A stretch of 64,000 nt of DNA from G963665215 sp963665215 (GCA_963665215.2 CAXXWW010000007.1:1-64000), one strand, 5' to 3'. Positions 18,386 through 27,177 are shown, counted from the stretch's first letter. Numbers and translations are program-made. The notes: generated by a model from the letters alone, not told the origin.

Positions 18386-18449
18386 GGTGCTCCTGTGCTT
18401 CTGGGATAATGGTTTTGTAGCAAAAAAACGGCCCCGGAAAAGGAGCACC
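18386..18449 (+). promoter_or_regulatory. IS1380 leader: ribosome-site-masking hairpin and internal extended -10
   Basis: Ggtgctcct (18386-18394) is an exact complement of aggagcacc (18441-18449), the ribosome site of the transposase ATG at 18456. Between them TGGGATAAT (18402-18410) looks like an extended -10. A transcript starting inside the element would lack the 5' arm and leave the site free; a read-through transcript from outside would fold and mask it. The same layout is known in IS10 and IS50. All four copies have it. Confidence 0.6.
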
Positions 18450-18455
18450 CAGTAG

Positions 18456-19781
18456 ATGCTGCCACGCAACCACCCCGACCGGATCCAAATCACCTTCGAC
18501 GACCGCCGCTTGGTGGCCAATGCCGGGCTGCTCCTTCCGGCCACCCTGGCGCGGCACCTCGGCCTGCCCGAACTTGTCCGGCAGCGCCTCGACCTGGGCG
18601 ATGCCCCGGGGCGGGCGAACACGAGCGACAAGATGATGACGCTGGTGGCGTCTGCGCTGGCTGGGGGCGACTGCATTGACGACGCCGATGTGTTGCGCAC
18701 CGGGGGGACGGCCTGCACCCTGGGCGGCACGGTCAAGGCGCCATCCACCCTGGGCACCTTCCTGCGCAGCTTCCGGTGGGGCCACGTCCGTCAACTCGAC
18801 CGGGTGAGCCGCGAGTTGCTGGCCCGGGCTTGGCAGGCCGGGGCGGGACCCGGCGACGGGCCCCTGACCATTGACCTGGACTCCACCATCTGCGAGACCT
18901 ACGGACTGGCCAAGGAGGGCGCCCGCCACCACGGCTATACCGGCAAGCGGGGCTACCACCCGCTGCTGGCCATCGCCGCCGGCACCGGAGACGTGCTGAT
19001 GTCCCGGCTGCGCGAGGGCCGGGCCAACACCGCCCGCGGCGCCGCCCACTTCCTGCGGGAGACGGTGGGACGGGTGCGCTACGCCGGGGCCAACGGACGA
19101 CTCACGCTACGGGCCGACAGCGGGTTCTACACTCATGGCGTGGTATCCGTCTGCCGCAAGATGGATGTCCGCTTCTCCATCACCATCCGCCAGCACAAAA
19201 GCCTGCACAATCTCATCGAGGCGATACCCGAAGATGCCTGGACGCCGATTCCTTACTGGATGGACGGCGCCGCCGATGTGGCCGAGACCACCTGCACCCC
19301 CTTCCAGGCCGAGGCGGACGCCGCGCCGGTACGGCTCATCGTCCGGCGGGTGAAGCCGACGCCCGGTTCCCAACTGGCCCTCTTCGCCAAATACAGCTAT
19401 CATGGCTTCATCACCGACCGGGACGGGGAGTTGCTCGAACTGGAGGCTGACCATCGCCGCCACGCCGAGATCGAGAATGCCATACGCGACCTCAAGTACG
19501 GCGTCGGGCTGAACCATCTCCCCTCGGGCCGCTTCGCCGCCAACGGCGCCTGGCTGGCCGTCCAGACGATGGCCCACAACCTGGCCCGCTGGACGGCGCG
19601 GATCGGTCTGGGAGAGCGGATAGCCACCACCAAGACCCTCCGGCGGCGGTTCTTCTCCCTGGCCGGACGGCTCACCCGCTCGGCACGCCGGTTGACCCTG
19701 CATCTTCCGGATCGCTGGCCTTGGGCTGAGAAGTTCAGCCGCGCCTTGGCCCGGCTGCGAGCCATTCCACTCCCGGCCTGA
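18456..19781 (+). CDS. IS1380-type DDE transposase (copy 1)
   Basis: A 441-residue DDE_Tnp_1 transposase. N-terminal family block: ANAGLLLPATLARHLGLPEL; then STLGTFLRSFRWGHVRQLDR. Catalytic residues: Asp in LTIDLDSTICE (~residue 140), Asp in LRADSGFYT (~221) and Glu in AEIENAIRDLKYG (~348). The gene is uninterrupted, so the element may be mobile. The ribosome site AGGAG is part of the masking hairpin. Confidence 0.95.
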   Translation: MLPRNHPDRIQITFDDRRLVANAGLLLPATLARHLGLPELVRQRLDLGDAPGRANTSDKMMTLVASALAGGDCIDDADVLRTGGTACTLGGTVKAPSTLGTFLRSFRWGHVRQLDRVSRELLARAWQAGAGPGDGPLTIDLDSTICETYGLAKEGARHHGYTGKRGYHPLLAIAAGTGDVLMSRLREGRANTARGAAHFLRETVGRVRYAGANGRLTLRADSGFYTHGVVSVCRKMDVRFSITIRQHKSLHNLIEAIPEDAWTPIPYWMDGAADVAETTCTPFQAEADAAPVRLIVRRVKPTPGSQLALFAKYSYHGFITDRDGELLELEADHRRHAEIENAIRDLKYGVGLNHLPSGRFAANGAWLAVQTMAHNLARWTARIGLGERIATTKTLRRRFFSLAGRLTRSARRLTLHLPDRWPWAEKFSRALARLRAIPLPA

Positions 19782-21116
19782 CGGCACCGTCGGCGACCGA
19801 CCCACCCACCGGACAACCGAAGATCCCCGCAGACTCGTGCCAGCCCGGTCCGAGAGAGTTCCCTGCTGCGTATTCTCTCGCCATCCCGCGCATCGCAGCT
19901 CCCGCAGACGGCCATAGGGGCCCCTGTGCGGCGATGAAGACCGTCCGCCGACCTCCCTACCCCAAATGGAACCCAGGCTATTTCCCCTGTAGCTCCCTCA
20001 CCCCCCTTCCGCTTTCCTCACGCCGTCCATCCGTGTCCTTCGGTGGATTCGGGCTAAGTAAGGATTGCAGGCGGCGGAGACGGTACGGTCCTCCAGGTGG
20101 CCCGGACCCGCGGTGCGGATCATCTGAGTACGATTGTTGTCTCCGTAGGAAACGAAGGCCGGCGTCCAGTTGAATCCCGAGCGCGCCCCGAAAAGCGCGG
20201 CGCCCACCTGGAGCCGCTTGTAGCAGTTGACGGTGGGTGACGTGATGGCGCACAGGGCCGGCGCGTGGGCGAAGATGCCGCCGATGAAGTTGTAGGCGAG
20301 CTGCGACAGCCCCAGACCCTGGGGGTCGCTCTCGTCGAGGAAGACGTTCTCATCCGTCTCGGCGTCGGCCAGGTGGAAGTGGATGTGACCGCCGCTGCCG
20401 GTTCGGTCAGCGAAGGGCTTCGCGATGTGGGTGGCGATGGCTCCCCGCATCTGCGCATACTGGCTGGTCATCATCTTGAAAAAGGTGTAGCGGTCGGCGG
20501 TGGTCAGTGCGTCGCTGTATCTGAAGTTAACCTCGTACTGGCCGTTGGCGTCCTCGTGGTCCGACTGGTATGGGTCCCATCCCAGGCTGCTCATACCATC
20601 CATCAGGTCCTGCAGATAGTCCATCACGCCGGCGATGCCCTTGAAATCGTAACAGGGCTTCGCCAGGGTGTCGACGCTGTCAGGGTCCCAGACCGACAGC
20701 GAGCCGTCGCCGTTCCTCGTGACGAGAAAGTGCTCCGGCTCGATGCCGATGTAGAAGGTGTATCCCTCATCACTCGCCAGCGACAGCACCCGCTTGAGGT
20801 TCTGGCGGGAGCAGTACATGTGCGGCCCATCGTCCACGTAAAGGTCGCTGGCAAAGCGGGCGACTCCGTCGGCCCATGGCAACGGGCTGTAGGTATCCAG
20901 GTCTATCCTGGCCATCATGTCGTGGGAGTGGGGCCCCTGACCCAGTCCAAGCACCGCCGCCCCGGCGAATCCGGCGCCGACGTCGATGACGTCCTCGAGG
21001 TGGGAGACCGGCACCATCTTGACCTTGGGGGAGCCGTTGATGTCTACGAACTGCACCAGCAGGTACTCAATGTTGTCTTCCCGGATGCGCTGGCGGATAT
21101 CTTCACGTACGGCCAT

Positions 21117-21419
21117 GTTGCCAGACTCCTTCGTTTTCCCGACCACCCACCCCTGGAGGTTAGGGGAATTCCACAATCCCCTTGCAAAGGGAACTCCGCA
21201 CCCTTTCGAATCCCCCGTCATCGATCATGTCGACAAAGCCCACGCACTCTAACGGGGTGCGGACCCGCCTCAGACGGACGCCCATCCCCCTGGCCCCTTT
21301 TCCTTCGTCAGGCTCAGGACGGGCTCTGGTCAGGAAGAGTTCAGTAACCCGCGCGCCGCAATGCGACGACGATGAGGCCGCTGAAGACGGAAAGGGCTAG
21401 CCCGAATGCTCAGTCTAGC
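21117..21419. other. Spacer with two dispersed repeat motifs
   Basis: It separates the synthetase gene from the mgsC-like gene. It carries the ggggaattcc...ccccttgcaaagg motif (about 21157-21190) and, about 21302-21350, a ccttcgtcaggctcagg/gggctctggt motif followed by a gttcagtaa block, also found near 29276 and 48385-48490. The synthetase ribosome site (AAGGAGT) is at its inner edge. No gene is seen. Confidence 0.5.
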
Positions 21420-22721
21420 CTACTCTCCAAAGACCTTGTTCGTCCCGACCAGGGGCACCCGGGCCATCGCCGACGCCTCGATGGTGAGCGCGGCCAGGTC
21501 CTCGGGCTCCAGGCTGTGGACGTCGCCCTTGCCCAGCGAGCGCGTAAGCAGCGCCAGCTCCATGGTCATGGAGTTGATGAAGTTGGCCACGCGCTCAGCA
21601 CCCTCGTCGGGGTCGAGCCGCTTCACCAGCTCCGGGTCCTGGGTGGTGATTCCCACCGGGCACTTGCCGGTGTGGCAGTGGTGGCACTGACCGGCAGGGA
21701 CGCCCATCTCTTGCACGAAGTCGGACTCCGGGATCTCCCTGTTGCAGTTTAGGGCTATCAGGGCGGCGATGCCGATTGCGACCGCATCGGCGCCAAGCGC
21801 GAGTGCCTTCGCCGCGTCGGCCCCGCTCCGAATCCCGCCCGACGCGATTAAGCTTACCTTGCCGTACAGGCCCAGCTCCCGCAAGGCCTCCCTGGCCATG
21901 ACGATGGCCGGAACCGTCGGGATGCCGCTGTGGTCCAGCAGGACCTCGGCCGAGGCGCCCGTGCCCGCCACCATGCTGTCTATGACGATGGCGTCGGCGC
22001 CGGCCTTGGCCGCCAGCTTCACGTCGTCGGCGACCCGGCAGGCGCCAAGCTTGACATGGATGGGGACGCGCCAGTCGGTGGCCTCTCGAAGCTGGTCGAT
22101 CTTCATAGCCAGGTCGTCGGGTCCGAGCCAGTCAGGGTGGCGCGCCGGGCTTCGCTGGTCGATCCCCGCGGGCAGGTCACGCATCTCGGCAATATGGTCC
22201 AGTACCTTGACACCCATGAGTATCCCACCTGTGCCGGGCTTGGCCCCCTGCCCTACCACGATCTCAACCGCCTGCGCCTGCACCAGATGGTGGGGGTTGA
22301 ATCCGTAGCGGCTGGGAAGCACCTGGTATATCAGCTTGTCCGAGGCGTCCCTCTCCGCCTGCAACATCCCGCCGTCCCCGGTGCAGCTAGCGGTGCCCAC
22401 CATGGTGGCGGCCTTGCCCAGCGCCTCCTTGGCGTTGCCGGACAATGCCCCGTAGCTCATGCCGGTGATGTAGATGGGGGTCTCGATCACCAGCGGGCTC
22501 TCGGCATACCGGGCGCCGAGCACCGTCCGCGTATCGCACCGCTCCTTGTACCCCTCCAGAGGAAAGCGGGTGAGGCCCGTCGAGACGAAGGTCAGGTCGT
22601 CGAAGTGGGTTACCTTCTGAAAGGTGCTGAACCCGCGAATCCGATACCTGCCGAGCTCGGCCTTGGCGTGAATATCGTCGATTATCCAGGGCGAGAAAAT
22701 CTGGCTGCTACGCTGCACCAT
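21420..22721 (-). CDS. mgsC: FMN-binding glutamate synthase-like subunit (MgsC/GlxD type)
   Basis: A 433-residue stand-alone central domain of glutamate synthase. It has ITGMSYGALSGNAKEALGKAA, GVKPG-like GQGAKPGTGGILMG, HVKLGACRVADDV, DAIVIDSMVAGTGAS, ASGGIRSGADAAKALALGADAV (FMN phosphate site) and a Cys cluster GQCHHCHTGKCPVGI for the 3Fe-4S centre. In the N-methylglutamate pathway this subunit, with the amidotransferase and GXGXG subunits, makes N-methylglutamate from gamma-glutamylmethylamide; the rhizobial name is GlxD. It starts 14 bp after the mgsB-like stop. A plain ammonia-forming GOGAT role is the alternative. Confidence 0.85.
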   Translation of the reverse strand: MVQRSSQIFSPWIIDDIHAKAELGRYRIRGFSTFQKVTHFDDLTFVSTGLTRFPLEGYKERCDTRTVLGARYAESPLVIETPIYITGMSYGALSGNAKEALGKAATMVGTASCTGDGGMLQAERDASDKLIYQVLPSRYGFNPHHLVQAQAVEIVVGQGAKPGTGGILMGVKVLDHIAEMRDLPAGIDQRSPARHPDWLGPDDLAMKIDQLREATDWRVPIHVKLGACRVADDVKLAAKAGADAIVIDSMVAGTGASAEVLLDHSGIPTVPAIVMAREALRELGLYGKVSLIASGGIRSGADAAKALALGADAVAIGIAALIALNCNREIPESDFVQEMGVPAGQCHHCHTGKCPVGITTQDPELVKRLDPDEGAERVANFINSMTMELALLTRSLGKGDVHSLEPEDLAALTIEASAMARVPLVGTNKVFGE

Positions 22722-22735
22722 CTGGCCCCACTCCC

Positions 22736-23419
22736 TCAGACCACCGTCTTCTCTAGCCGTTCCAGCCCGTCGAAGTTGTACAGCTTCTTGGCCGAGACGA
22801 TCTTCGTGAAATGGGGCCTTCCGTCGATCCCGTGGCTTTCAAGCATGTCCCACAAGGCAACGAGCTCATCCTCCCCGATCTCTTCGATCTTTGCGTCGTT
22901 TCCCAGGGCGCCGGTCTCACCACCGACGTATATGACTCCCTCGTACATGGAGTCTCCCACCGCATCCCCGGTGTCGCCACAAACAATAATCCGGCCCTTT
23001 TGCATCATGAACCCGGTGAGGAAGCCTGAGTTGCCCCGGACCACCAGGGTGCCCCCCTTCATCGATATACCCGCCCTGGCCCCCGCGCCGCCCCACACGA
23101 TCACTTCGCCACCCCTCATGCTGGCCGCAACCGAGGCTCCCGCGTCGCTGCCGAGAGCTATCTTTCCGGACATGAGGTTCTCCCCCAGCACCCACCCGGC
23201 GTTCCCATCGATTGTGACCTCCGGACCGTCCAGCAGGCTGGCGCAGTAGTACCCCACGCTCCCCTTGATGGATATCTTGCAGGAATGAAAAATGCCTACT
23301 GCGATGTTGTGGCGGGCCTGAGGGTTGAGGACCTCGATCTCTTCGCCGGCCTGGGCAAGCTCCTTCAAGCGGACGTTCAACTGGCGCGTGGTCAGCTCGC
23401 CCGCGTCTAGACTGACCAA
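22736..23419 (-). CDS. mgsB: GXGXG-domain glutamate synthase-like subunit (MgsB/GlxC type)
   Basis: A 227-residue right-handed beta-helix protein matching the C-terminal GXGXG domain of glutamate synthase. Repeating turns are visible: GSVGYYCASLLDG, GNAGWVLGENLMSG, GGAGARAGISMKGG, GNSGFLTGFMMQKG and GDTGDAVGDSMYEG. In split enzymes it is the structural bridge between the amidotransferase and FMN subunits. Its start overlaps the mgsA-like gene by 13 bp, so they are translated together. Confidence 0.87.
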   Translation of the reverse strand: MVSLDAGELTTRQLNVRLKELAQAGEEIEVLNPQARHNIAVGIFHSCKISIKGSVGYYCASLLDGPEVTIDGNAGWVLGENLMSGKIALGSDAGASVAASMRGGEVIVWGGAGARAGISMKGGTLVVRGNSGFLTGFMMQKGRIIVCGDTGDAVGDSMYEGVIYVGGETGALGNDAKIEEIGEDELVALWDMLESHGIDGRPHFTKIVSAKKLYNFDGLERLEKTVV

Positions 23420-24321
23420 GTCATGACCTCGCTCTCCTGCGGCTCAACCCTCTGGATCTCTCCAGAGAAGACCCGCCGGAGCGCAATCTCTTCTGAGGCC
23501 ATGGCAACGACCTCTTCCGTTTCCATGGTGACCAGCGGCTTCGCGGACCACCGGTCCTTCGCGTACCCAAGCCCTTCGCGAGTGGAAACCAGGTAGGTAA
23601 AGGTGCCGTCCAGATCGGCGACCGAGTCCCGCAGCGCCTGCTCAAGGGTCGCTCCGCTCTCGAGCTTGCCCGCCAGGTAGACGGCAATTACTTCGGAATC
23701 GTTCTCGGTCTGGAAACGACTCCCCATGTCCTCAAAGTGGCGCTTGAGCGTGTGGTAGTTGGTCAACTGCCCGTTGTGCACGACGGTCACGTCGGGGAAG
23801 GGGTAGGCCCAAAACGGATGGGAGTGGCTGATGTCCACCCTGCTCTCTGTGGCCAGGCGAACGTGGCCGATGCCGTGAGTGCCGCGGAGCCGGCCGACCT
23901 GGTGCTTCTCGTCAATCGCCTGGGCATCGCCGACGTCCTTTACGACCTCAGAGGTCTCTCCGATGCTATGGAGCTCCACATCCGGGGTATCGATCAGCGC
24001 CTCTGCCAGCGCGGGAATCTCGCCTTCGTAGTTCACGCTCAGCCGGAGGAACTCTCCCCACGAACGGCTGGACCCGATGACGCCGCCAACGCGCTGCACC
24101 GCCTGTTCGGCCCGGGCCAGCACGTCTGACGCCTCCCCCCCATCGCCGGCCCAGACCCGCACTATCAGGTCCTCGGCCAGCTCCTGACCCGCAACGGTGA
24201 TTCCAGTGGAATCGCGTCCGCGGTGGGCCAGCGCGTCGAGCATCCTGACCAGGTCTGCGCCTATGGGAGCCAGGCCCTGCGACCCGCTCTTTTTGTACAT
24301 TATTCCGCTGACACCGCACAT
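23407..24321 (-). CDS. mgsA: Class II glutamine amidotransferase subunit (MgsA/GlxB type)
   Basis: A 304-residue Ntn-type amidotransferase. The true start is ATG 24321, since it gives MCGVSGIMYKK with Cys2 as the nucleophile; AGGAAGAAGAC precedes it. Further motifs are AHRGRDSTGIT, GHVRLATESRVD, HPFWAYPFPDVTVVHNGQLTNY and ENDSEVIAVYLA, all typical of GltB/GlxB glutaminase domains. It releases ammonia or methylamine from the gamma-amide to feed the FMN subunit. It is first in the minus-strand trio and followed, after the trio, by the interrupted synthetase. Confidence 0.88.
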   Translation of the reverse strand: MCGVSGIMYKKSGSQGLAPIGADLVRMLDALAHRGRDSTGITVAGQELAEDLIVRVWAGDGGEASDVLARAEQAVQRVGGVIGSSRSWGEFLRLSVNYEGEIPALAEALIDTPDVELHSIGETSEVVKDVGDAQAIDEKHQVGRLRGTHGIGHVRLATESRVDISHSHPFWAYPFPDVTVVHNGQLTNYHTLKRHFEDMGSRFQTENDSEVIAVYLAGKLESGATLEQALRDSVADLDGTFTYLVSTREGLGYAKDRWSAKPLVTMETEEVVAMASEEIALRRVFSGEIQRVEPQESEVMTWSV

Positions 24322-24593
24322 GTCTTCTTCCTGCCGGGCTCTCACCCCGCGCCGACCGTCGCAACGGCCCACGGACGGCCCCTCGGCACACAAATATAGC
24401 ATCCGCTATCGCCAGCCGCAAGGAGAAAGTCTACCCTAACCATCCGCCGGGAAGTTCTTGGTGAAGAGCAAGATCGTCGCGGCCCAAACCCAAGGCCCAC
24501 TCAGCTTCCTCAACCCCTACTGGCAACGCGCCCAGCTGGCCGTGTGCTCCGCCAGCTCGGTGGTGTCGGAGCAGCAAATGTCCTCCACGACCG

Positions 24594-24983
24594 TCAAGTA
24601 GTCGCCTCCAATCCCCTGGAACTTATTATCTGACCAAGTCCACTGCTGAATTGTCCCTTGGTCACGACTTCGTCGCAGCCGAGGTCTTTGGCAAGCCTCA
24701 AGGTTGCGACGTCGGCGTGGGGCCCAAAGGCGACGACCCTGGACTTCGCCTCCCCGCGACGCCTCAGCTCCTCGACCACGGCGGTCCAGGTATCCCTGTC
24801 ACCCTCGAGGTCCACAAGTATCAGCGCGGTCGTCCCCTTCGCGTGCTCCTCCCAAAATCTCGCGCCGGTGGCCGTCTGGACGACTTCGTACCCAAAGGGG
24901 GCGGCCGTGTTCTGAATCCTGGGCAAAAAGAACAATCCCTGCCCGACCACCAGGACCTTTTCTTTTTCCTCGCGGACAGTCAT
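24594..24983 (-). CDS. Receiver-like (CheY-fold) single-domain protein
   Basis: A 129-residue protein beginning at ATG 24983. The pattern KVLVVGQGLFFLPRIQ, TALILVDLEGDRDTW, RVVAFGPHADVATLRLAKDLGCDEVVTKGQF matches the beta-alpha fold of response-regulator receivers, with the Asp in LVDLE in the phospho-acceptor position and Lys in VTKGQF like the conserved Lys. The usual paired acids after strand 1 are absent (VVGQG), so phosphorylation is doubtful. No kinase or output domain is nearby. It is convergent with nothing and divergent from hemL. Confidence 0.6.
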   Translation of the reverse strand: MTVREEKEKVLVVGQGLFFLPRIQNTAAPFGYEVVQTATGARFWEEHAKGTTALILVDLEGDRDTWTAVVEELRRRGEAKSRVVAFGPHADVATLRLAKDLGCDEVVTKGQFSSGLGQIISSRGLEATT

Positions 24984-25169
24984 TTTTGATACCCGTGATC
25001 CGGCGACTGACGACGGCGGAAGGTGTACAGAGGGTAGCACGAAGCATCTCGGCGGTCGAGTCATGCAACGCAGCGCCGGCCATGGGTACACGCTCCCCCG
25101 CTACCGGTTGGCGCCATCGGTGATATGATGTCCGACGCCCTTGCAAGCTGCTCCACATGAGGTGCCCAA

Positions 25170-26447
25170 TTGCGTCGAGACCGGTCCGACGAACTGTACG
25201 CCGCGGCAAGAGGTCGGATTCCCGGCGGAGTCAACAGTCCGACGCGTGCCTGGACTGCTGTTGGAGGAGAGCCGCTTTTCATCGAACGAGGGGAAGGGTC
25301 TAGGGTCTGGGACGTGGACGGCAACGAGTACATCGACTACGTCTGCTCGTGGGGTCCGATGATCCTTGGACATGCCCAGCCGGAGGTAGTCGCCGCCATC
25401 AAGTCGGCGGTGGACAGGGGCACCAGCTTCGGCGCACCCACCGAGGAGGAGAACGAGCTGGCGCAGCTTGTAGTGGATGCGTTTCCCTCTATCGACACTG
25501 TGCGATTTGTCAGCTCCGGCACGGAGGCGGGGATGAGCGCCCTGAGGCTCGCACGGGCGTTCACCGGGCGAGACAAGATCGTGAAATTCGAGGGCGGCTA
25601 CCACGGCCACGCCGACTCTCTGCTGGTCTCGGCCGGGTCAGGAGCGGCGGCCCACGGGGTGCCGACCAGCGCGGGAGTCACCCGGTCCACCGCCCTGGAC
25701 ACCCTGGTCGCCCAGTACAACGATCCATCCTCTGTGGAGGCGTATTTCGACGCACACACGGACGAGATAGCGGGGATAATAGTGGAGCCCGTCGCCGCCA
25801 ACATGGGGGTGGTGCCACCACAGCCTGGTTTCTTGCAGGGGCTGAGAAAGGTGACGACGAAGCACGGGGCGTTGCTGATATTCGATGAGGTCATCACGGG
25901 CTTCCGAGTAGCCTATGGGGGCGCGCAGGCCCTGTACGACGTCACGCCTGATATCACCTGCCTGGGGAAGATCATCGGAGGCGGCCTGCCCGTGGGCGCG
26001 TACGGGGGCCGAAGGGAAATCATGGAGATGGTGTCCCCCCTCGGTCCCATGTACCAGGCCGGGACGCTGTCGGGCAACCCGGTGGCCATGGCCGCGGGGA
26101 AAAAGACCCTTCAGATGCTCCAGAGGCCGGGCGTTTACGATGGGTTGGAGTCCAGCGGCCGGCAGCTCGCACTTGGACTGCAACAGGCGTTCGACCAGGC
26201 CGAGACCCCCCTGACGATCAACCGGGTCGGGTCCGCGATGACCCTCTTCTTCAACCGGCGCGAGGTAACCGGATGGGAGTCGGTGTCCGCATCGGATAAG
26301 GAGGGGTTCGCACGGTTCTTCCACCACATGCTGGAGGAGGGCGTGTACCTTCCACCGTCGCCGTTCGAGGCCTTTTTCGTGTCAACCGCGCACAACGACA
26401 TCGACATCCAGGCCACCATAGCGGCGGCGGAGCGGGCCCTGCAGTAG
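25170..26447 (+). CDS. hemL: Glutamate-1-semialdehyde 2,1-aminomutase
   Basis: A PLP enzyme converting glutamate-1-semialdehyde to 5-aminolevulinate in C5 tetrapyrrole synthesis. It has 425 residues, as usual. Motifs are PGGVNSPTRAW, the SSGTEAGMSALRLAR phosphate loop, KFEGGYHGHAD, IIVEPVAANMG, FDEVITGFR and CLGKIIGGGLPVGAYGG with the Schiff-base Lys near residue 267, then GTLSGNPVAMAAG. The likely start is TTG 25170 with GAGG about 7 bp upstream. No other heme gene is in the window. Confidence 0.95.
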   Translation: MRRDRSDELYAAARGRIPGGVNSPTRAWTAVGGEPLFIERGEGSRVWDVDGNEYIDYVCSWGPMILGHAQPEVVAAIKSAVDRGTSFGAPTEEENELAQLVVDAFPSIDTVRFVSSGTEAGMSALRLARAFTGRDKIVKFEGGYHGHADSLLVSAGSGAAAHGVPTSAGVTRSTALDTLVAQYNDPSSVEAYFDAHTDEIAGIIVEPVAANMGVVPPQPGFLQGLRKVTTKHGALLIFDEVITGFRVAYGGAQALYDVTPDITCLGKIIGGGLPVGAYGGRREIMEMVSPLGPMYQAGTLSGNPVAMAAGKKTLQMLQRPGVYDGLESSGRQLALGLQQAFDQAETPLTINRVGSAMTLFFNRREVTGWESVSASDKEGFARFFHHMLEEGVYLPPSPFEAFFVSTAHNDIDIQATIAAAERALQ

Positions 26448-26471
26448 GTATGGGCCCACACCCGGGCTGTT

Positions 26472-26816
26472 CTATTCTTTCTCGGCGAGAATCTCCTGAA
26501 GAGCGGCGATGAGCGGTGGGAGGTCATCTGTGACTGTCTGCCATAGTACGTCAAGATCCACGACGTCATAATCGTGAATCAGCCGGTTTCTCATTCCAAT
26601 GATCCGACCCCAGACAATGCCTCGATATTTGCGTCGTTCCCTGGCAGGGATTCTATTCGCCGCTTCGCCAACTATCTCCACCAAGTGGGTTAGCGCAAGA
26701 GTAAGCAGCCGGTCAGTCTCTAGGCTGTTTCTCGAACGGCCCACAGATAGCGAATGTGCCTCTGTAGCGTGGTCCAGGATGTGACGTAGAGAGATCACGT
26801 AGTTACGTCTTGTCAT
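26472..26816 (-). CDS. hepT: HepT-like ribonuclease toxin (DUF86)
   Basis: A 114-residue helical HEPN protein. The ATG at 26816 begins MTRRNYVISLRHILDHA, the family's first helix. The active-site motif is RNRLIHDYD (R-x4-H-x-Y form). HepT is neutralised by the adjacent nucleotidyltransferase MntA through AMPylation of the motif Tyr. It overlaps the mntA 3' end by 14 bp, as is usual for this pair. Confidence 0.88.
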   Translation of the reverse strand: MTRRNYVISLRHILDHATEAHSLSVGRSRNSLETDRLLTLALTHLVEIVGEAANRIPARERRKYRGIVWGRIIGMRNRLIHDYDVVDLDVLWQTVTDDLPPLIAALQEILAEKE

Positions 26817-27159
26817 ATAAAACCTCGGCTTCCGCAACCACCTCGTCTCGAAAGTACTTGCTGAGCATCATCAGCGTATTCATATCCACCTTGTGTCCAC
26901 CAAGATGCTCAGAGAGCTCCTCTTCAATGCCTGCCAGCGTTATGAGTCCCGGTACGTGGCCGGGCTCAAACTCCACGAGGACATCCACGTCGCTGTCGGC
27001 GGTGAAATCGTCACGCAGGACCGAGCCAAAGAGCGCCAGCCTCCGAATGTGGTGGCGGCGGCAGAAATCGTGGACCTTGACGCGAGGTATATCGTCTATG
27101 CGCACCCTGATAGAGTGCGCCCCGTGACGCCCAGCTCCTTGATCTGCATCTTCGGCCAT
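26803..27159 (-). CDS. mntA: MntA-like minimal nucleotidyltransferase antitoxin
   Basis: A 118-residue NTase-fold protein with the signature LFGSVLRDDFTADSDVDVLVEF (GSx10DxD) intact and a third acid in GGHKVDMNTL. Residues 1-28 are a basic extension; a later start is possible. The MNT antitoxin adds AMP to HepT. It begins 18 bp after the rpe stop on the same strand, so the toxin-antitoxin pair probably shares the argH-rpe transcript. Confidence 0.88.
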   Translation of the reverse strand: MAEDADQGAGRHGAHSIRVRIDDIPRVKVHDFCRRHHIRRLALFGSVLRDDFTADSDVDVLVEFEPGHVPGLITLAGIEEELSEHLGGHKVDMNTLMMLSKYFRDEVVAEAEVLYDKT

Positions 27160-27177
27160 GGTCGTGCTCCCAGCCCG

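Larger units (their letters stand above)
18335..20053 (+). mobile_element. IS1380-type element, copy 1
   Basis: A 1719-bp element with perfect 18-bp terminal inverted repeats (cccgaatccaccgaagga, 18335-18352 and 20036-20053) and target repeat CTAAG (18330-18334, 20054-20058). It is inserted antisense in the synthetase gene. It differs from the other three copies at a few positions, mostly silent (for example near 18571, 18918-18921 and 20030), so it is the oldest or a separate arrival. Confidence 0.95.
18034..21116 (-). pseudogene. GlnT/GmaS-type glutamine synthetase family gene, split by IS1380 and carrying a nonsense codon
   Basis: The 5' part (21116 to 20054) starts at ATG with AAGGAGT upstream and shows QFVDINGSPK, IEPEHFLVT, YQSDHEDANGQYEVN, GSGGHIHFHLAD and SAACNPYLA. 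The 3' part (18329 to 18034) carries NLYDLGLEE and VSRWELDRYL, the normal family C-terminus. Removing IS 18335-20053 and one copy of the 5-bp CTAAG repeat restores frame and gives 452 codons, the usual length of type III/GlnT and gamma-glutamylmethylamide synthetases. The joined frame still has TAA at 18318-18316, where a hydrophobic residue is expected before AAGLDGVRN. These ligases couple glutamate to ammonia or methylamine with ATP. Adjacency to the mgs/glx-like trio favours the methylamine role. Confidence 0.88.

Noticed and set aside
18363..19049. Large minus-strand frames inside the IS1380 copies
   Set aside because: They repeat identically in every copy as the complement of the transposase gene, with Gly/Pro/Arg-rich composition; they are shadows of the real gene.
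24461..24601. Short plus-strand frame (KSKIVAAQTQGPLSF) between mgsA-like gene and receiver gene
   Set aside because: It looks mildly protein-like but has no start signal, family match or neighbour; not enough to call a gene.
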